Source of the DNA: Intrasporangium calvum DSM 43043
GTDB taxonomy: Bacteria; Actinomycetota; Actinomycetes; Actinomycetales; Dermatophilaceae
Direction of reading: 5' to 3'
NCBI RefSeq assembly: GCF_000184685.1
Contig: NC_014830.1
Coordinates: 2,852,001 to 2,916,000 of the forward strand
Length of the DNA: 64,000 bases
Position numbers and translations under genes: made by a program. The notes below the pieces were generated by a model. That model was not told where the DNA came from and made no database searches. It saw only the letters and a list, made by a program, of their open reading frames with translations. Below are positions 1 through 7,270 of this stretch, one piece after another (the first letter of the stretch is position 1; each line of letters opens with the position of its first letter).

Positions 1-2
1 CT

Positions 3-1160
3 CGCTGGTTCGACCTCGTGGGGCCGGTGTCCGAGGGGGTCACCAACGCCACTGCGACGGCGATGCGCAGACAGCTCGGCGAGCTCGGCCCGGAGGCCTT
101 CGGTGACGCGCTGCCGCCCGAGCTGCAGGGCCTGCTCGGCTCCGGCTTCGACCCCGCCGCCATGCTGGAACAGTGGGCGCCGATGCTGTCCACCCTCAGC
201 CGGCAGATGTTCGCCGCCCAGCTGGGGCAGGCCGTCGGCACCCTCGCGACCGAGGTCGTCGGGGCGACCGAGGTCGGCCTCCCCCTGACGGAGCCCGGCC
301 TCATCGCCCTCCTGCCCGGCAACGTCGACGACCTGGCGAGCTCCCTCGGCATCGACCTGCCGCAGGTGCGTCTCTACCTCGCGGTGCGCGAGGCGGCCCG
401 GGTCCGGCTCTTCGCCGCCGTGCCCTGGCTCGGCCCACAGCTCATGTCGGCCGTCGCGGACTACGCCCGCAACATCACCATCGACACCGACGCCATCGAG
501 TCCGCCCTCGCGACGATCGACCCGACCGACCCGGAGGCGATCCGCAGCGCGCTCCAGGGCAACCTCTTCCGTCCCCAGCCGACGCCCGACCAGCGCCGGG
601 CCCTCGACCGGCTCGAGACGCTCCTCGCGCTCGCCGAGGGATGGGTCGACCACGTGACCGACCGGGCGACCGCGCCGCACCTGCCCCAGGCCGCCGCCCT
701 GGCCGAGACCGTTCGGCGCCGGCGTGTCGGCGGAGCCGCCCAGAAGACCTTCGCCGGCCTCGTGGGCCTCGAGCTGCGCGCCCGGCGGCTGCGCGACGCG
801 GCGAACCTCTGGGCCGCCCTGGAGAACGCCGGCGGCCAGGACCTGCGCGACGGCCGCTGGTCCCATCCCGACCTCGCCCCGACGTCGGAGGACCTCGACG
901 ACATCATCGGCTACGTCGAGCGAGCGGCGGGCCGCACCCCCGCCGACGACTCGGGCGCAGACCTGCCCGAGGGGGCTCTGGGAGCGGCCGGCCTCAGTGC
1001 GGACCTCGACTCGGTGCTGCGCGACATCCTCGACGAGGCCGCCGCCGGCGGCCCAGCCGGCGGCCCAGCCGCCGGCGCGCCGGACGGCGAGCCCGACGAC
1101 GAGCCCGACGACGACCCCGACGACGACCCCGGCGACGGACCGCCCCGGTTGGGCACATGA
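3..1160 (+). CDS. DUF2342/Zincin_2 family protein (5' end outside window)
   Basis: The reading frame is open from the first base, and residues ahead of the first internal GTG (position 18) still fit the family, so the true start lies upstream. The visible 380 residues have family features: a central REAARVRLF segment followed by VPWLGPQLMSAVADYARNI, then LLALAEGWVDHVTDRAT. The last ~45 residues are a Gly/Ala/Pro and Asp-rich low-complexity tail. The family is annotated as putative zinc-dependent metalloprotease or 'F420 biosynthesis associated'; activity is unproven. As I recall, relatives have His residues in the REAAxxRLF helix; here these positions are Arg and Val, so metal binding may be weakened. 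The stop overlaps the next start (ATGA). The mycobacterial counterpart is Rv3195. Confidence 0.85.
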   Translation, partial: RWFDLVGPVSEGVTNATATAMRRQLGELGPEAFGDALPPELQGLLGSGFDPAAMLEQWAPMLSTLSRQMFAAQLGQAVGTLATEVVGATEVGLPLTEPGLIALLPGNVDDLASSLGIDLPQVRLYLAVREAARVRLFAAVPWLGPQLMSAVADYARNITIDTDAIESALATIDPTDPEAIRSALQGNLFRPQPTPDQRRALDRLETLLALAEGWVDHVTDRATAPHLPQAAALAETVRRRRVGGAAQKTFAGLVGLELRARRLRDAANLWAALENAGGQDLRDGRWSHPDLAPTSEDLDDIIGYVERAAGRTPADDSGADLPEGALGAAGLSADLDSVLRDILDEAAAGGPAGGPAAGAPDGEPDDEPDDDPDDDPGDGPPRLGT

Positions 1161-1768
1161 CGGCGTCCGGGGCCCCGCTCGACGCAGCGGAGGCTGACCC
1201 GGCAGCCAGCCCAGCGGCATACGGGCTGCTTCGTCAGGACGCGCTCGCAGCCCTGAGCCGGTGGCCTGCACCCGATGCCGAGCAGGAGGGCCTGCGCGTC
1301 GACTACCTGGCTCACCTCGAGCGGCACCGCGACGCCCTCTCGCGGAACGGGCCCCCCGCCCACCTCACCGGGAGCGTCATCGTCCTCGACCCCGCCGGCG
1401 AGCGCGTGCTGCTCACCCTGCACCAGAAGGCCCGCAGGTGGTTCCAGTTCGGGGGCCACTTCGAGGCGGGCGACCCGTCCCTGCTGCTCGGCGCCGCCCG
1501 GGAGGCCCGCGAGGAGTCCGGGATCGACGGGCTCACCGTCCTGCCCGACATCGTCATGCTCGACCGGCACCCGCTCGGCAACGCCTTCGGCCGGTGCCAG
1601 GAGCACCTCGACGTGCGCTACGCCGCAGTGGCTCCGACTGACGCCGTCCACGCCGTCAGCACCGAGTCCCTCGACGTGCGCTGGTGGCCGGCGGACCGGC
1701 TCCCGGCCGACACCCGCGCCGAGCTGCGCCCGCTCGTGACTGCGGCCCAGCGCGCGCTGGGTCGCTGA
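1157..1768 (+). CDS. NUDIX hydrolase
   Basis: A 203-aa protein whose ATG overlaps the previous stop, so probably co-translated. The Nudix helix is recognisable at about residues 100-125: GGHFEAGD, then REAREESGI, the REUxEExGU core with Ala at the hydrophobic position. Spacing between the leading Gly and the REU core is longer than the strict consensus, as in the GGHxExGD actinobacterial subgroup. The substrate (a nucleoside diphosphate-X) cannot be told. Residues ~18-22 (SPAAY) are encoded by a copy of the dispersed 13-mer at 1210-1222, in a poorly conserved N-terminal extension. Confidence 0.85.
   Translation: MTASGAPLDAAEADPAASPAAYGLLRQDALAALSRWPAPDAEQEGLRVDYLAHLERHRDALSRNGPPAHLTGSVIVLDPAGERVLLTLHQKARRWFQFGGHFEAGDPSLLLGAAREAREESGIDGLTVLPDIVMLDRHPLGNAFGRCQEHLDVRYAAVAPTDAVHAVSTESLDVRWWPADRLPADTRAELRPLVTAAQRALGR
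1210..1222 (-). repeat. 13-mer repeat, copy 1
   Basis: CCCAGCGGCATAC, the reverse complement of GTATGCCGCTGGG. It is read in frame as part of Ser-Pro-Ala-Ala-Tyr in the N-terminal extension of the NUDIX gene. Confidence 0.9.
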
Positions 1769-1770
1769 CG

Positions 1771-2322
1771 TCAGTCGTCGGTCAGCGCCAGACCGGCCGT
1801 CGCGGAGACACCCTGCAGGTAGCCCCGGGCGCGTTCGAGGCGCGGGTACCCGCTGAGCAGCGACCAGAAGGCGGGCCCGTGCCCCGGCTCGATGAGGTGC
1901 GCGAGCTCGTGCAGCAGGACGTAGTCCAGCACCCAGCCGGGCATGACCCGCACCTTGTCGGAGATCCGGATCGAGCCCTCCGCGGGCGTGCAGGAGCCCC
2001 ACCGGGACTCCTGGTTGCTCACCCAACGGACGCTCGACGGGCGCGCCCGGCCGCCGAGGTGGGTCCGCGACAGGTGGGCGGCGCGAGTGAGCAGCTCCGT
2101 GTCCGAACGGCGCTGCCGCTGCTCCGACGCGGTGACCCGGGCCAGCATGGTCCGGACCCACTCACCCTCCTCCGCCCGGGTCAGCCGGGCCGGGACGAGG
2201 ACCACGAGGCGGCCCTCCTGGCGATAGGCCGAGACGGTGCGACGGCGCCGCGAGCTGCGCCGGACCTCCACGGTGACGCCGTCGACCACGGTCTGCCGCA
2301 CCTCTCTCGCGGACGTCGTCAT
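1771..2322 (-). CDS. YgjP/DUF45 (M48-like) metallopeptidase
   Basis: A 183-aa protein converging on the NUDIX gene with a 2-base gap. The zincin motif HELAH is at residues 138-142 with the third ligand in EPGHGPAFW (His148), and the upstream WGSCTPAEGSIRIS signature is typical of the YgjP/DUF45 family. Family members are predicted single-domain zinc proteases, often near restriction or repair genes; the substrate is unknown. I chose ATG at 2322 (MTTSAREV) because the open frame upstream of it is Arg/Pro-rich and not family-like. Confidence 0.85.
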   Translation of the reverse strand: MTTSAREVRQTVVDGVTVEVRRSSRRRRTVSAYRQEGRLVVLVPARLTRAEEGEWVRTMLARVTASEQRQRRSDTELLTRAAHLSRTHLGGRARPSSVRWVSNQESRWGSCTPAEGSIRISDKVRVMPGWVLDYVLLHELAHLIEPGHGPAFWSLLSGYPRLERARGYLQGVSATAGLALTDD

Positions 2323-2605
2323 GAACGAAGCGTAGGCCGGGTCGCCGTTCCCGTGCTGGACGACGTCCGAGACGCGCCGCCGCCGAGCCCGGGGTCGAGC
2401 ACGCGGCCCCCGGGGGGCGAGGACGGGGTCGGGCACCAGCCCCGTCGGAGGCGCACGGGGCGACGGGCACGGGGCTCCGCGGCCCCGACCGGGACCTCCG
2501 CTGGGCGCGCCATGCGGGGATGAGCGTGAGTTCGTGCTCAGCGTGCTCTAGGGTTGACGAAGCCGAGGCGCCCGTCAGAGGGGTGCCAGTACCAAGGAGA
2601 CACCG

Positions 2606-2767
2606 ATGGCTGACGAGACCTACAAGGGCGAGTTCTACTGCGTGAAGTGCAAGGAGAAGCGCGAGGCCGAGGGCAAGGTCGTCGTGTCCGAGAACGGGCG
2701 ACGCATGGCCAAGGGCCAGTGCCCCGTGTGCGGCACGAACCTCAACCGCATCCTGGGCAAGGCCTGA
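2606..2767 (+). CDS. DUF5679 small cysteine-rich protein
   Basis: A 53-residue protein with an AAGGAG ribosome binding site 7 nt before the ATG. It carries two Cys pairs, YCVKCKEKR near residue 12 and CPVCGTNLNR near residue 39, the layout of a compact zinc ribbon, and a basic middle. This matches the DUF5679 family, common in actinobacteria and of unknown function. It stands alone: its own upstream region and a strong hairpin at 2804-2834 behind it suggest a monocistronic, probably well expressed gene. Confidence 0.85.
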   Translation: MADETYKGEFYCVKCKEKREAEGKVVVSENGRRMAKGQCPVCGTNLNRILGKA

Positions 2768-2803
2768 CCAGGCCTGTTCCGCGTCCTCGTCGACGCGCCG
2801 GTG

Positions 2804-2834
2804 AGGGGCGGGACCGTCACGGTCCCGCCCCTCG
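2804..2834 (+). terminator. Terminator hairpin after the DUF5679 gene
   Basis: A perfect inverted repeat with arms GAGGGGCGGGACCGT and ACGGTCCCGCCCCTC around a short loop, starting 37 bp after the stop codon. There is no real U tract, which is usual for terminators in very GC-rich actinobacteria. The rest of 2835-2988 shows no further feature. Confidence 0.75.
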
Positions 2835-2988
2835 CCATGTCCGTCCAGCCGACCCGTGGGCGCCCGGCCCCTGTGGATGACACCCGCGCATACCGGCCTG
2901 CGTTTGCGACGCTCGGGCCACGACACCTTCCGGTGTCGGCCGGGCCTCGCGACCCGGCGCCTGCGCGGATGAGGGGCACGGAGGGACG

Positions 2989-4008
2989 ATGGGGTCAGGG
3001 AAGGGCGATGCGCCACGACGGGCTGCTGTCGAGCTCCGCGCACTCCCGGCGGGCCGCACGCGTCCGACGGCAGGGTCGGCGTCGGCCCGCAGGAAGAGAA
3101 CGGACGAGAACCCCTGCATCCCACCCGGGCGGCGCCCGGTGCTGCGCGCTCCCGGCGAGGTGCAGTTCGGAGTGAGCCCGGGCGGGTCCATCGTGCGCGG
3201 GGTGAGTGAGGTCGAGCTCCGGGCCCTCTCCCGTCTCGACGGCTCGGTGTCGCTCAGCTCGTCCTACCGTCTCGCGGGCGAGGCCGGCATCCCGGTTGGG
3301 CGGTGGCGTGCGCTGCTGGACCTGGTCGACCGTCTCGGTGTGCTCGAGTGGCGACCCTCGGGAGGCCGCGCCAGCCGGCCTGCCCTCACTACGCCGACCG
3401 TGGTGCTCGACGGACCCGGGCCCCTCGTCGACGACGTCTGCGCCCTGCTTCGGCGGGGCGGCAGCGACGCGGTCGTCGAGCAGGCGCGACCTTCGGCGGC
3501 CACCCCGGCCACCCCGGCCACCAGCCCGGGAGCCACACCCGTGGCCCGCCCAGCGCTGGCGGTCATCATCGGCCCCATGGCGCTCGACCCCCGCTCGGGT
3601 GACGGCTGGCTGCGACGGGGTGTGCCGCACCTGCCCGTGGTCGCCGAGGACACGCGAGCCACCGTCGGGCCCCTTGTCGACCCGAGCCTCACCGGTCCCT
3701 GCCTCTGGTGCCTCGACCTCCATCGCACGGACCGCGACGGCGCCTGGCCGGCCGTGCTCGCCCAGCTCTGTGGAGCGCCGGGCGACGTCGTGCCGCACGA
3801 CGCGAGTGCCGCCACCGACCCTGCCCTCGCCCATCTCCTGGCGGGGTGCGTCGCCCTCTTCACGACACGTCTGCTCGGTGGCGGCGACATCCCGCCCGGA
3901 GTGGCGGTCGAGGTCAGCCTGCCGTGGCCGCGGATGGACCACCGACGCTGGACGATCCACCCTCGGTGTCCGCGCCGACACCGGTCACCCGGCCGGGGCG
4001 CCGCCTGA
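2989..4008 (+). CDS. TOMM cyclodehydratase-like (leader-binding) protein, orphan
   Basis: A 339-aa protein resembling the bacteriocin-biosynthesis cyclodehydratase domain (TIGR03882-like, ThiF-related partner of YcaO enzymes). The diagnostic part is GPCLWCLDLHRTDRDGAWP at about residues 230-248, with a CxxC pair, and a second cluster HPRCPRRH at the C-terminus; in relatives these four positions bind zinc. Conserved homology begins around residue 43 (PPGRRPVLRAPGEVQFGV). The ATG at 2989 follows GGAGGG, but the first ~40 residues are low quality, so a later start is possible. No YcaO gene or precursor peptide is visible nearby. It precedes an ABC1 kinase, the same pairing as mycobacterial Rv3196-Rv3197. 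Confidence 0.7.
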   Translation: MGSGKGDAPRRAAVELRALPAGRTRPTAGSASARRKRTDENPCIPPGRRPVLRAPGEVQFGVSPGGSIVRGVSEVELRALSRLDGSVSLSSSYRLAGEAGIPVGRWRALLDLVDRLGVLEWRPSGGRASRPALTTPTVVLDGPGPLVDDVCALLRRGGSDAVVEQARPSAATPATPATSPGATPVARPALAVIIGPMALDPRSGDGWLRRGVPHLPVVAEDTRATVGPLVDPSLTGPCLWCLDLHRTDRDGAWPAVLAQLCGAPGDVVPHDASAATDPALAHLLAGCVALFTTRLLGGGDIPPGVAVEVSLPWPRMDHRRWTIHPRCPRRHRSPGRGAA

Positions 4009-4111
4009 CCCGATCGCCGGAGGGCGGCTTGGCGAACACTTCGGAGGTGCCGTGACGGCCCTGAGCCGGAAGCCGTTTAGAGTCAGGGTGACCGATCTGG
4101 GGGTGAGCCGA

Positions 4112-5452
4112 GTGTCCGAGCTGCCGCGCAAGGCTGTCGTGCGCTCCGCCAAGCTCGCCAGCGTGCCCCTCAGCTTCGCCGGCCGCACCGCTCTCGGGCT
4201 CGGCAAGCGCCTCGGCGGCAGGCCGGCCGAGATCGTCGCCGCCGAGCTGCAGGCGCGCACGGCCGAGCAGCTCTTCCAGGTGCTCGGCGAGCTCAAGGGC
4301 GGGGCGATGAAGTTCGGCCAGGCGCTGTCGATCTTCGAGGCGGCCTTCCCCGAGGAGATGGCCGGCCCCTACCGGGCCATGTTGACCAAGCTGCAGGACA
4401 GCGCCCCACCCATGCCGACGAGCACCGTCCACGGCGTGCTCCGGGCCGACCTCGGGACCCAGTGGCGGCGACACTTCCGGTCCTTCGACGACCACCCTGC
4501 CGCGTCCGCCTCCATCGGCCAGGTCCACCGCGCGATGTGGGAGGACGGCCGCGAGGTGGCCGTCAAGATCCAGTACCCCGGCGCCGGGGCTGCCCTCATG
4601 AGCGACCTCCGGCAGCTCTCCCGGGTGGTCAAGGTGGCCGCCGGCTGGGTTCCGGGGATCGAGCTCGGGCCGATCCTGGACGAGCTGCGCGAGCGGATGG
4701 CCGAGGAGCTGGACTACCGCCTCGAGGCGGAGAACCAGGCGGCTTTCGCCGATGCCTTCACGGACGATCCCGACTTCCGGATCCCGCGCCTCGTCCGTGG
4801 GACCCAGCACGTCATCGTCTCCGAGTGGGTCGAGGGCCGGCCCCTGAGCGAGATCATCCGGGACGGCTCGCAACGCGAGCGGGACGAGGCAGCGCAGCTC
4901 TACATGGAGTTTCTCCTGGCCGGTCCCGCGGAGGCCGGGCTGCTGCACGCCGACCCCCATCCCGGCAACTTTCGCATCACTCCCGACGGCCGGCTCGGAG
5001 TGGTCGACTTCGGGGCGGTCAACCGCCTCCCCGAGGGCATGCCACCAGAGATGGGCCGGCTGCTCACGGCGGGCCTGCAGGGGGGCGCCGCGGCCGTGCT
5101 CAGCGGACTCCGGGAGTCGGGCTTCGTCAAACCGGACATCGACGTCGACGCGGAGCGTCTCCTCGAGTACCTCGAGCCCTTCATCGCACCGTTGCGGGCC
5201 GACGAGTTCACCTTCACGCGCAGCTGGCTGCGCGGCGTCTTCGCCCACATCAACGACCCACGGCAGCCCAACTACGTGCTCGCCTACAAGCTCAACCTGC
5301 CGCCGGACTACCTGCTCATCCACCGGGTCTGGGGTGGCGGGATCGGGGTGTTGAGCCAGCTCGGCGGAACGGTGCGCGGCCGTGAGGCGGTCGACGCGTT
5401 CCTTCCGGGGGCCGACCTGCCGCCGCTCTCCGAGCCGTCCCCCGACGAGTGA
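4112..5452 (+). CDS. ABC1/UbiB-family atypical kinase
   Basis: A 446-aa protein with complete ABC1 hallmarks: KFGQ motif in GGAMKFGQALS (~residue 65), Ala-rich nucleotide loop PAASASIGQVHRA (~130), catalytic Lys in VAVKIQYPG (~150), LHADPHPGNF catalytic loop (~280) and VVDFGAV metal motif (~300). The family phosphorylates or regulates lipid and quinone metabolism; the substrate here is unknown. The frame is open further upstream, but GTG 4112 gives the usual start (MSELPRKAV) and follows a GGGGGTGAG ribosome binding site. Relatives sit next to whiB7 in mycobacteria (Rv3197), as here. Confidence 0.88.
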   Translation: MSELPRKAVVRSAKLASVPLSFAGRTALGLGKRLGGRPAEIVAAELQARTAEQLFQVLGELKGGAMKFGQALSIFEAAFPEEMAGPYRAMLTKLQDSAPPMPTSTVHGVLRADLGTQWRRHFRSFDDHPAASASIGQVHRAMWEDGREVAVKIQYPGAGAALMSDLRQLSRVVKVAAGWVPGIELGPILDELRERMAEELDYRLEAENQAAFADAFTDDPDFRIPRLVRGTQHVIVSEWVEGRPLSEIIRDGSQRERDEAAQLYMEFLLAGPAEAGLLHADPHPGNFRITPDGRLGVVDFGAVNRLPEGMPPEMGRLLTAGLQGGAAAVLSGLRESGFVKPDIDVDAERLLEYLEPFIAPLRADEFTFTRSWLRGVFAHINDPRQPNYVLAYKLNLPPDYLLIHRVWGGGIGVLSQLGGTVRGREAVDAFLPGADLPPLSEPSPDE

Positions 5453-5455
5453 GCC

Positions 5456-5468
5456 GTATGCCGCTGGG
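5456..5468 (+). repeat. 13-mer repeat, copy 2
   Basis: Exact GTATGCCGCTGGG, four bases after the stop codon of the ABC1 kinase gene, intergenic. Confidence 0.9.
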
Positions 5469-5551
5469 CTCGGTCAGCGGTCCGGGCGGAGTCGGTGCGC
5501 GCTGGACTCACCCTGTGGGGTAGGGCGAACGCCGCCGTGGCGGGGTCCGGG

Positions 5552-5773
5552 TCACCACCAGTCCGGGTCGAGCTTGCTCTCGATCGACCGGATGTTGTCA
5601 CGACTGCAACGCTCGCAGGCCCACAGGGTGCGCCCCCGCTCGACGCTGCGGCTCCACGTGAGCCGAGCACGTGCCTGGTCCGGTGGCGCGGGGGTGGTGC
5701 CACACGACGAGCAGGTCAACAGGGGCGTCAGCTCCCCGGTGTCGCCGATGGGTTCATGGATCTTCAGTGTCAT
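5552..5773 (-). CDS. Small zinc-ribbon-like protein
   Basis: A 73-aa protein with a near-perfect AGGGAGGT ribosome binding site before ATG 5773. It has two CxxC pairs about 30 residues apart (TCSSC near 21-24, WACERC near 51-56), so it very likely folds around one zinc, and a tryptophan-rich C-terminus (DPDWW). I do not recognise a named family; function unknown. It lies downstream of whiB7 on the same strand, behind a strong hairpin at 5974-6001, so it is probably a separate transcript. The 320 bp between it and the next gene (5774-6093) hold only that hairpin. Confidence 0.75.
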   Translation of the reverse strand: MTLKIHEPIGDTGELTPLLTCSSCGTTPAPPDQARARLTWSRSVERGRTLWACERCSRDNIRSIESKLDPDWW

Positions 5774-5973
5774 CTCGAGACCTCCCTGTCTCTCTCTCCC
5801 CCTCATTTCGAGTATCCGCCCCTGTGCTGACATCGGTGGGACGCCCGCGGAAAGGCGTGTCGCCGTCGAGGCCCGTCTGGGGGCGCGGCCGGCACGACTG
5901 GTCAGGGCACCCTTACCCCCTGCGGGTCCCCACACGCGCGGCCGGCCGCCGGCCTTGGGGGTGAAAGGCAGAG

Positions 5974-6001
5974 CCGCGGGTGACGTTCGCGTCACCCGCG
6001 G
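5974..6001 (-). terminator. Hairpin terminator downstream of whiB7 and the 44-aa ORF
   Basis: Perfect 11-bp arms CCGCGGGTGAC and GTCACCCGCGG with a 6-base loop. On the minus strand it follows the 44-aa ORF and is trailed by a mildly T-rich stretch. It probably ends the whiB7 transcript. Confidence 0.7.
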
Positions 6002-6093
6002 CTCGTTCGCGGTGTTCCGTTGGCTGGTCCGGCTTTGCTGCACCGTCGGGCGGTGGCGGCGCAACCGCTCGCTGAGCTGGCCAGCCGCACGCC

Positions 6094-6228
6094 TCACCCT
6101 CGGTGATGGCGTCGGCTCGCGCGGATCTCCAGCGTGATCAGCCGGGCGCTGCGGCGGGTGCCGCTGCGGTCCTCTCGCTGCACACGGTCGCGGATCCGGT
6201 CGCGGGCCAGGAGCTCCAAGTTCTCCAT
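6094..6228 (-). CDS. Small basic protein, 44 aa
   Basis: An open frame starting MENLELLARDRIRDRVQRE and ending in a basic tail (ASRRHHRG), preceded by a perfect AGGAGG six nt from the ATG. The strong ribosome binding site and its position 93 bp behind whiB7, before the shared hairpin, make it a credible gene co-transcribed with whiB7. Predicted short amphipathic helix; no family recognised. It is too short for composition alone to prove it. Confidence 0.55.
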   Translation of the reverse strand: MENLELLARDRIRDRVQREDRSGTRRSARLITLEIRASRRHHRG

Positions 6229-6321
6229 GACGACCTCCTGGTCGGGTTGGTGGTGGTTCGTGGTCGGTCGGGGTGCGGCGGACGTTCGCCGCGTCGTCGG
6301 TCATCGCTCGGCGACGGGGAG

Positions 6322-6609
6322 TCAGGCGGCCACCGGATGCTTGCGCGGGCGGCCCCTGGGTCGCTTTCGGGCGACGACAGCTCCCTGGACGAGGAGCTGC
6401 CCGCCCCAGACGCCCCAGGGCTCCTGACGCTCGAGCGCGCCTGCGAGGCACTGGAGGCGGGCCGGGCACAGGCCGCACAGGGTCTTGGCGAACTCGACGT
6501 CCTCCGGCCGCTCCGCGAACCAGAGCTCGGCGTCGTAGTCCCGGCAGGGAATGGACTCCCCGATCTCCCGGGCCTCGGTGCCGAGGTCGAGCAGTTCGCT
6601 CAGCTGCAT
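6322..6609 (-). CDS. whiB7: WhiB7-type transcriptional regulator
   Basis: A 95-aa Wbl protein with four cluster cysteines at residues 22, 45, 48 and 54 (C-x22-C-x2-C-x5-C), the GVWGG turn at 66-70 and a C-terminal AT-hook RGRPRK at 85-90. The AT-hook is diagnostic for WhiB7/WblC, the [4Fe-4S] activator that partners the housekeeping sigma factor and switches on intrinsic antibiotic resistance at AT-rich promoters. ATG 6609 has a GGAGGTGA ribosome binding site. An AT-rich promoter and a ~590-nt leader lie upstream, matching the known autoregulation and attenuation of this class. Neighbours (ABC1 kinase, uvrD2) are those of Rv3197A. Confidence 0.92.
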   Translation of the reverse strand: MQLSELLDLGTEAREIGESIPCRDYDAELWFAERPEDVEFAKTLCGLCPARLQCLAGALERQEPWGVWGGQLLVQGAVVARKRPRGRPRKHPVAA

Positions 6610-6819
6610 CGCTGTCACCTCCGTCTCAGGCCTGCCGCTGGTGTGGCTGGCCTGCTGTCTCGTGTCCTTTCGGGATTGGAGCCCGGCACCACAGGTGCGG
6701 GTCTCGGTCCTGCTGCTCTGCATCCGGGGAGTCATGGTGGTCCCGTATCTGTCTGGCACCTGGTGGGTGCTTCTGGTGGAGGTTGTCGTTGAGCGGCATC
6801 TGTTCTCGGGGAACACGAA

Positions 6820-6852
6820 GGCCGCGGACCCGGTGATGTCGGGTTCGCGGCC
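6820..6852 (-). promoter_or_regulatory. Hairpin in the whiB7 leader, possible attenuator
   Basis: Twelve-base arms GGCCGCGGACCC and GGGTTCGCGGCC with one mismatch and a 9-base loop. On the minus strand it lies just after the 84-aa ORF and 211 bases before whiB7, followed by TTCGTGTTCCCC. The position suits an attenuator between leader ORF and gene, but termination here is inferred. Confidence 0.5.
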
Positions 6853-6875
6853 TGGAGGTGAGGCTGTGGTCTAAC

Positions 6876-7130
6876 TCAGACCGGTGGCCTCCCAGAGCGG
6901 GAGCGAGCGACATCGGGTGTCTTGTAGATGGCGGCGAGGTCCACATCGGTGGCCGGGGTGAGTCCCGTGACCTTGCGGTCGTCGAGGTGGAGCGCATCGG
7001 CCGGGACGAAGAAGGACAGAACTGTCCCCTGGGCCTGGACAGCGGCGGCTGCGAGGAGCGCGTTGGCCGGGCGCGGACGTGCCGAAACGACGCAGGAGCC
7101 TGCGTTCATCGTCATCGTGATGTTCCTCAT
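6876..7130 (-). CDS. Leader ORF / small protein upstream of whiB7 (84 aa)
   Basis: ATG 7130 follows AGGAGGG with an 8-base spacer. The product (MRNITMTMNAGSCVV...) has an Ala-rich middle, a possible short hydrophobic segment (GTVLSFFVPADAL) and a basic end; no domain recognised. It starts about 70 nt after the predicted whiB7 promoter and ends just before a leader hairpin, so it may be a regulatory upstream ORF or a small protein of its own. A second frame in the leader starts at 6799 (MPLNDNLHQ...) and ends at 6626, without a clear ribosome binding site. Confidence 0.5.
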   Translation of the reverse strand: MRNITMTMNAGSCVVSARPRPANALLAAAAVQAQGTVLSFFVPADALHLDDRKVTGLTPATDVDLAAIYKTPDVARSRSGRPPV

Positions 7131-7200
7131 TGGGCCAACCCTCCTCACTCAACTCGCGGGTCCCAGCCGGCTACCTCAGCCAGTGGGCTTGACTTCGTTC

Positions 7201-7239
7201 AGGGTACGCAGGGGCCGAGCGGCGCCACAACCGAATTTT
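7201..7239 (-). promoter_or_regulatory. Predicted WhiB7-type promoter
   Basis: On the minus strand: an AT-rich patch GAAAATTCG (7231-7239), then a -35-like TTGTGG (7225-7230), an 18-base spacer and a -10-like TACCCT (7201-7206). An AT-rich patch directly upstream of the -35 is the known signature recognised by WhiB7's AT-hook. It is one of few AT-rich spots in the window, flanked by GGAAAAAAAG. Confidence 0.5.
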
Positions 7240-7270
7240 CGAGGATTCGGGAACTTTTTTTCCGAGGGCT

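Noticed and set aside
173-1768. Long open frame antisense or out of frame to the DUF2342 gene
   Set aside because: Arg/Pro-rich shadow frame typical of GC-rich DNA; only its last part (from 1157) is the real NUDIX gene.
2606-2767. The 53-aa Cys-rich protein as a RiPP precursor for the cyclodehydratase-like protein
   Set aside because: It matches a zinc-ribbon family, has no leader/core split, and has its own terminator before the cyclodehydratase gene.
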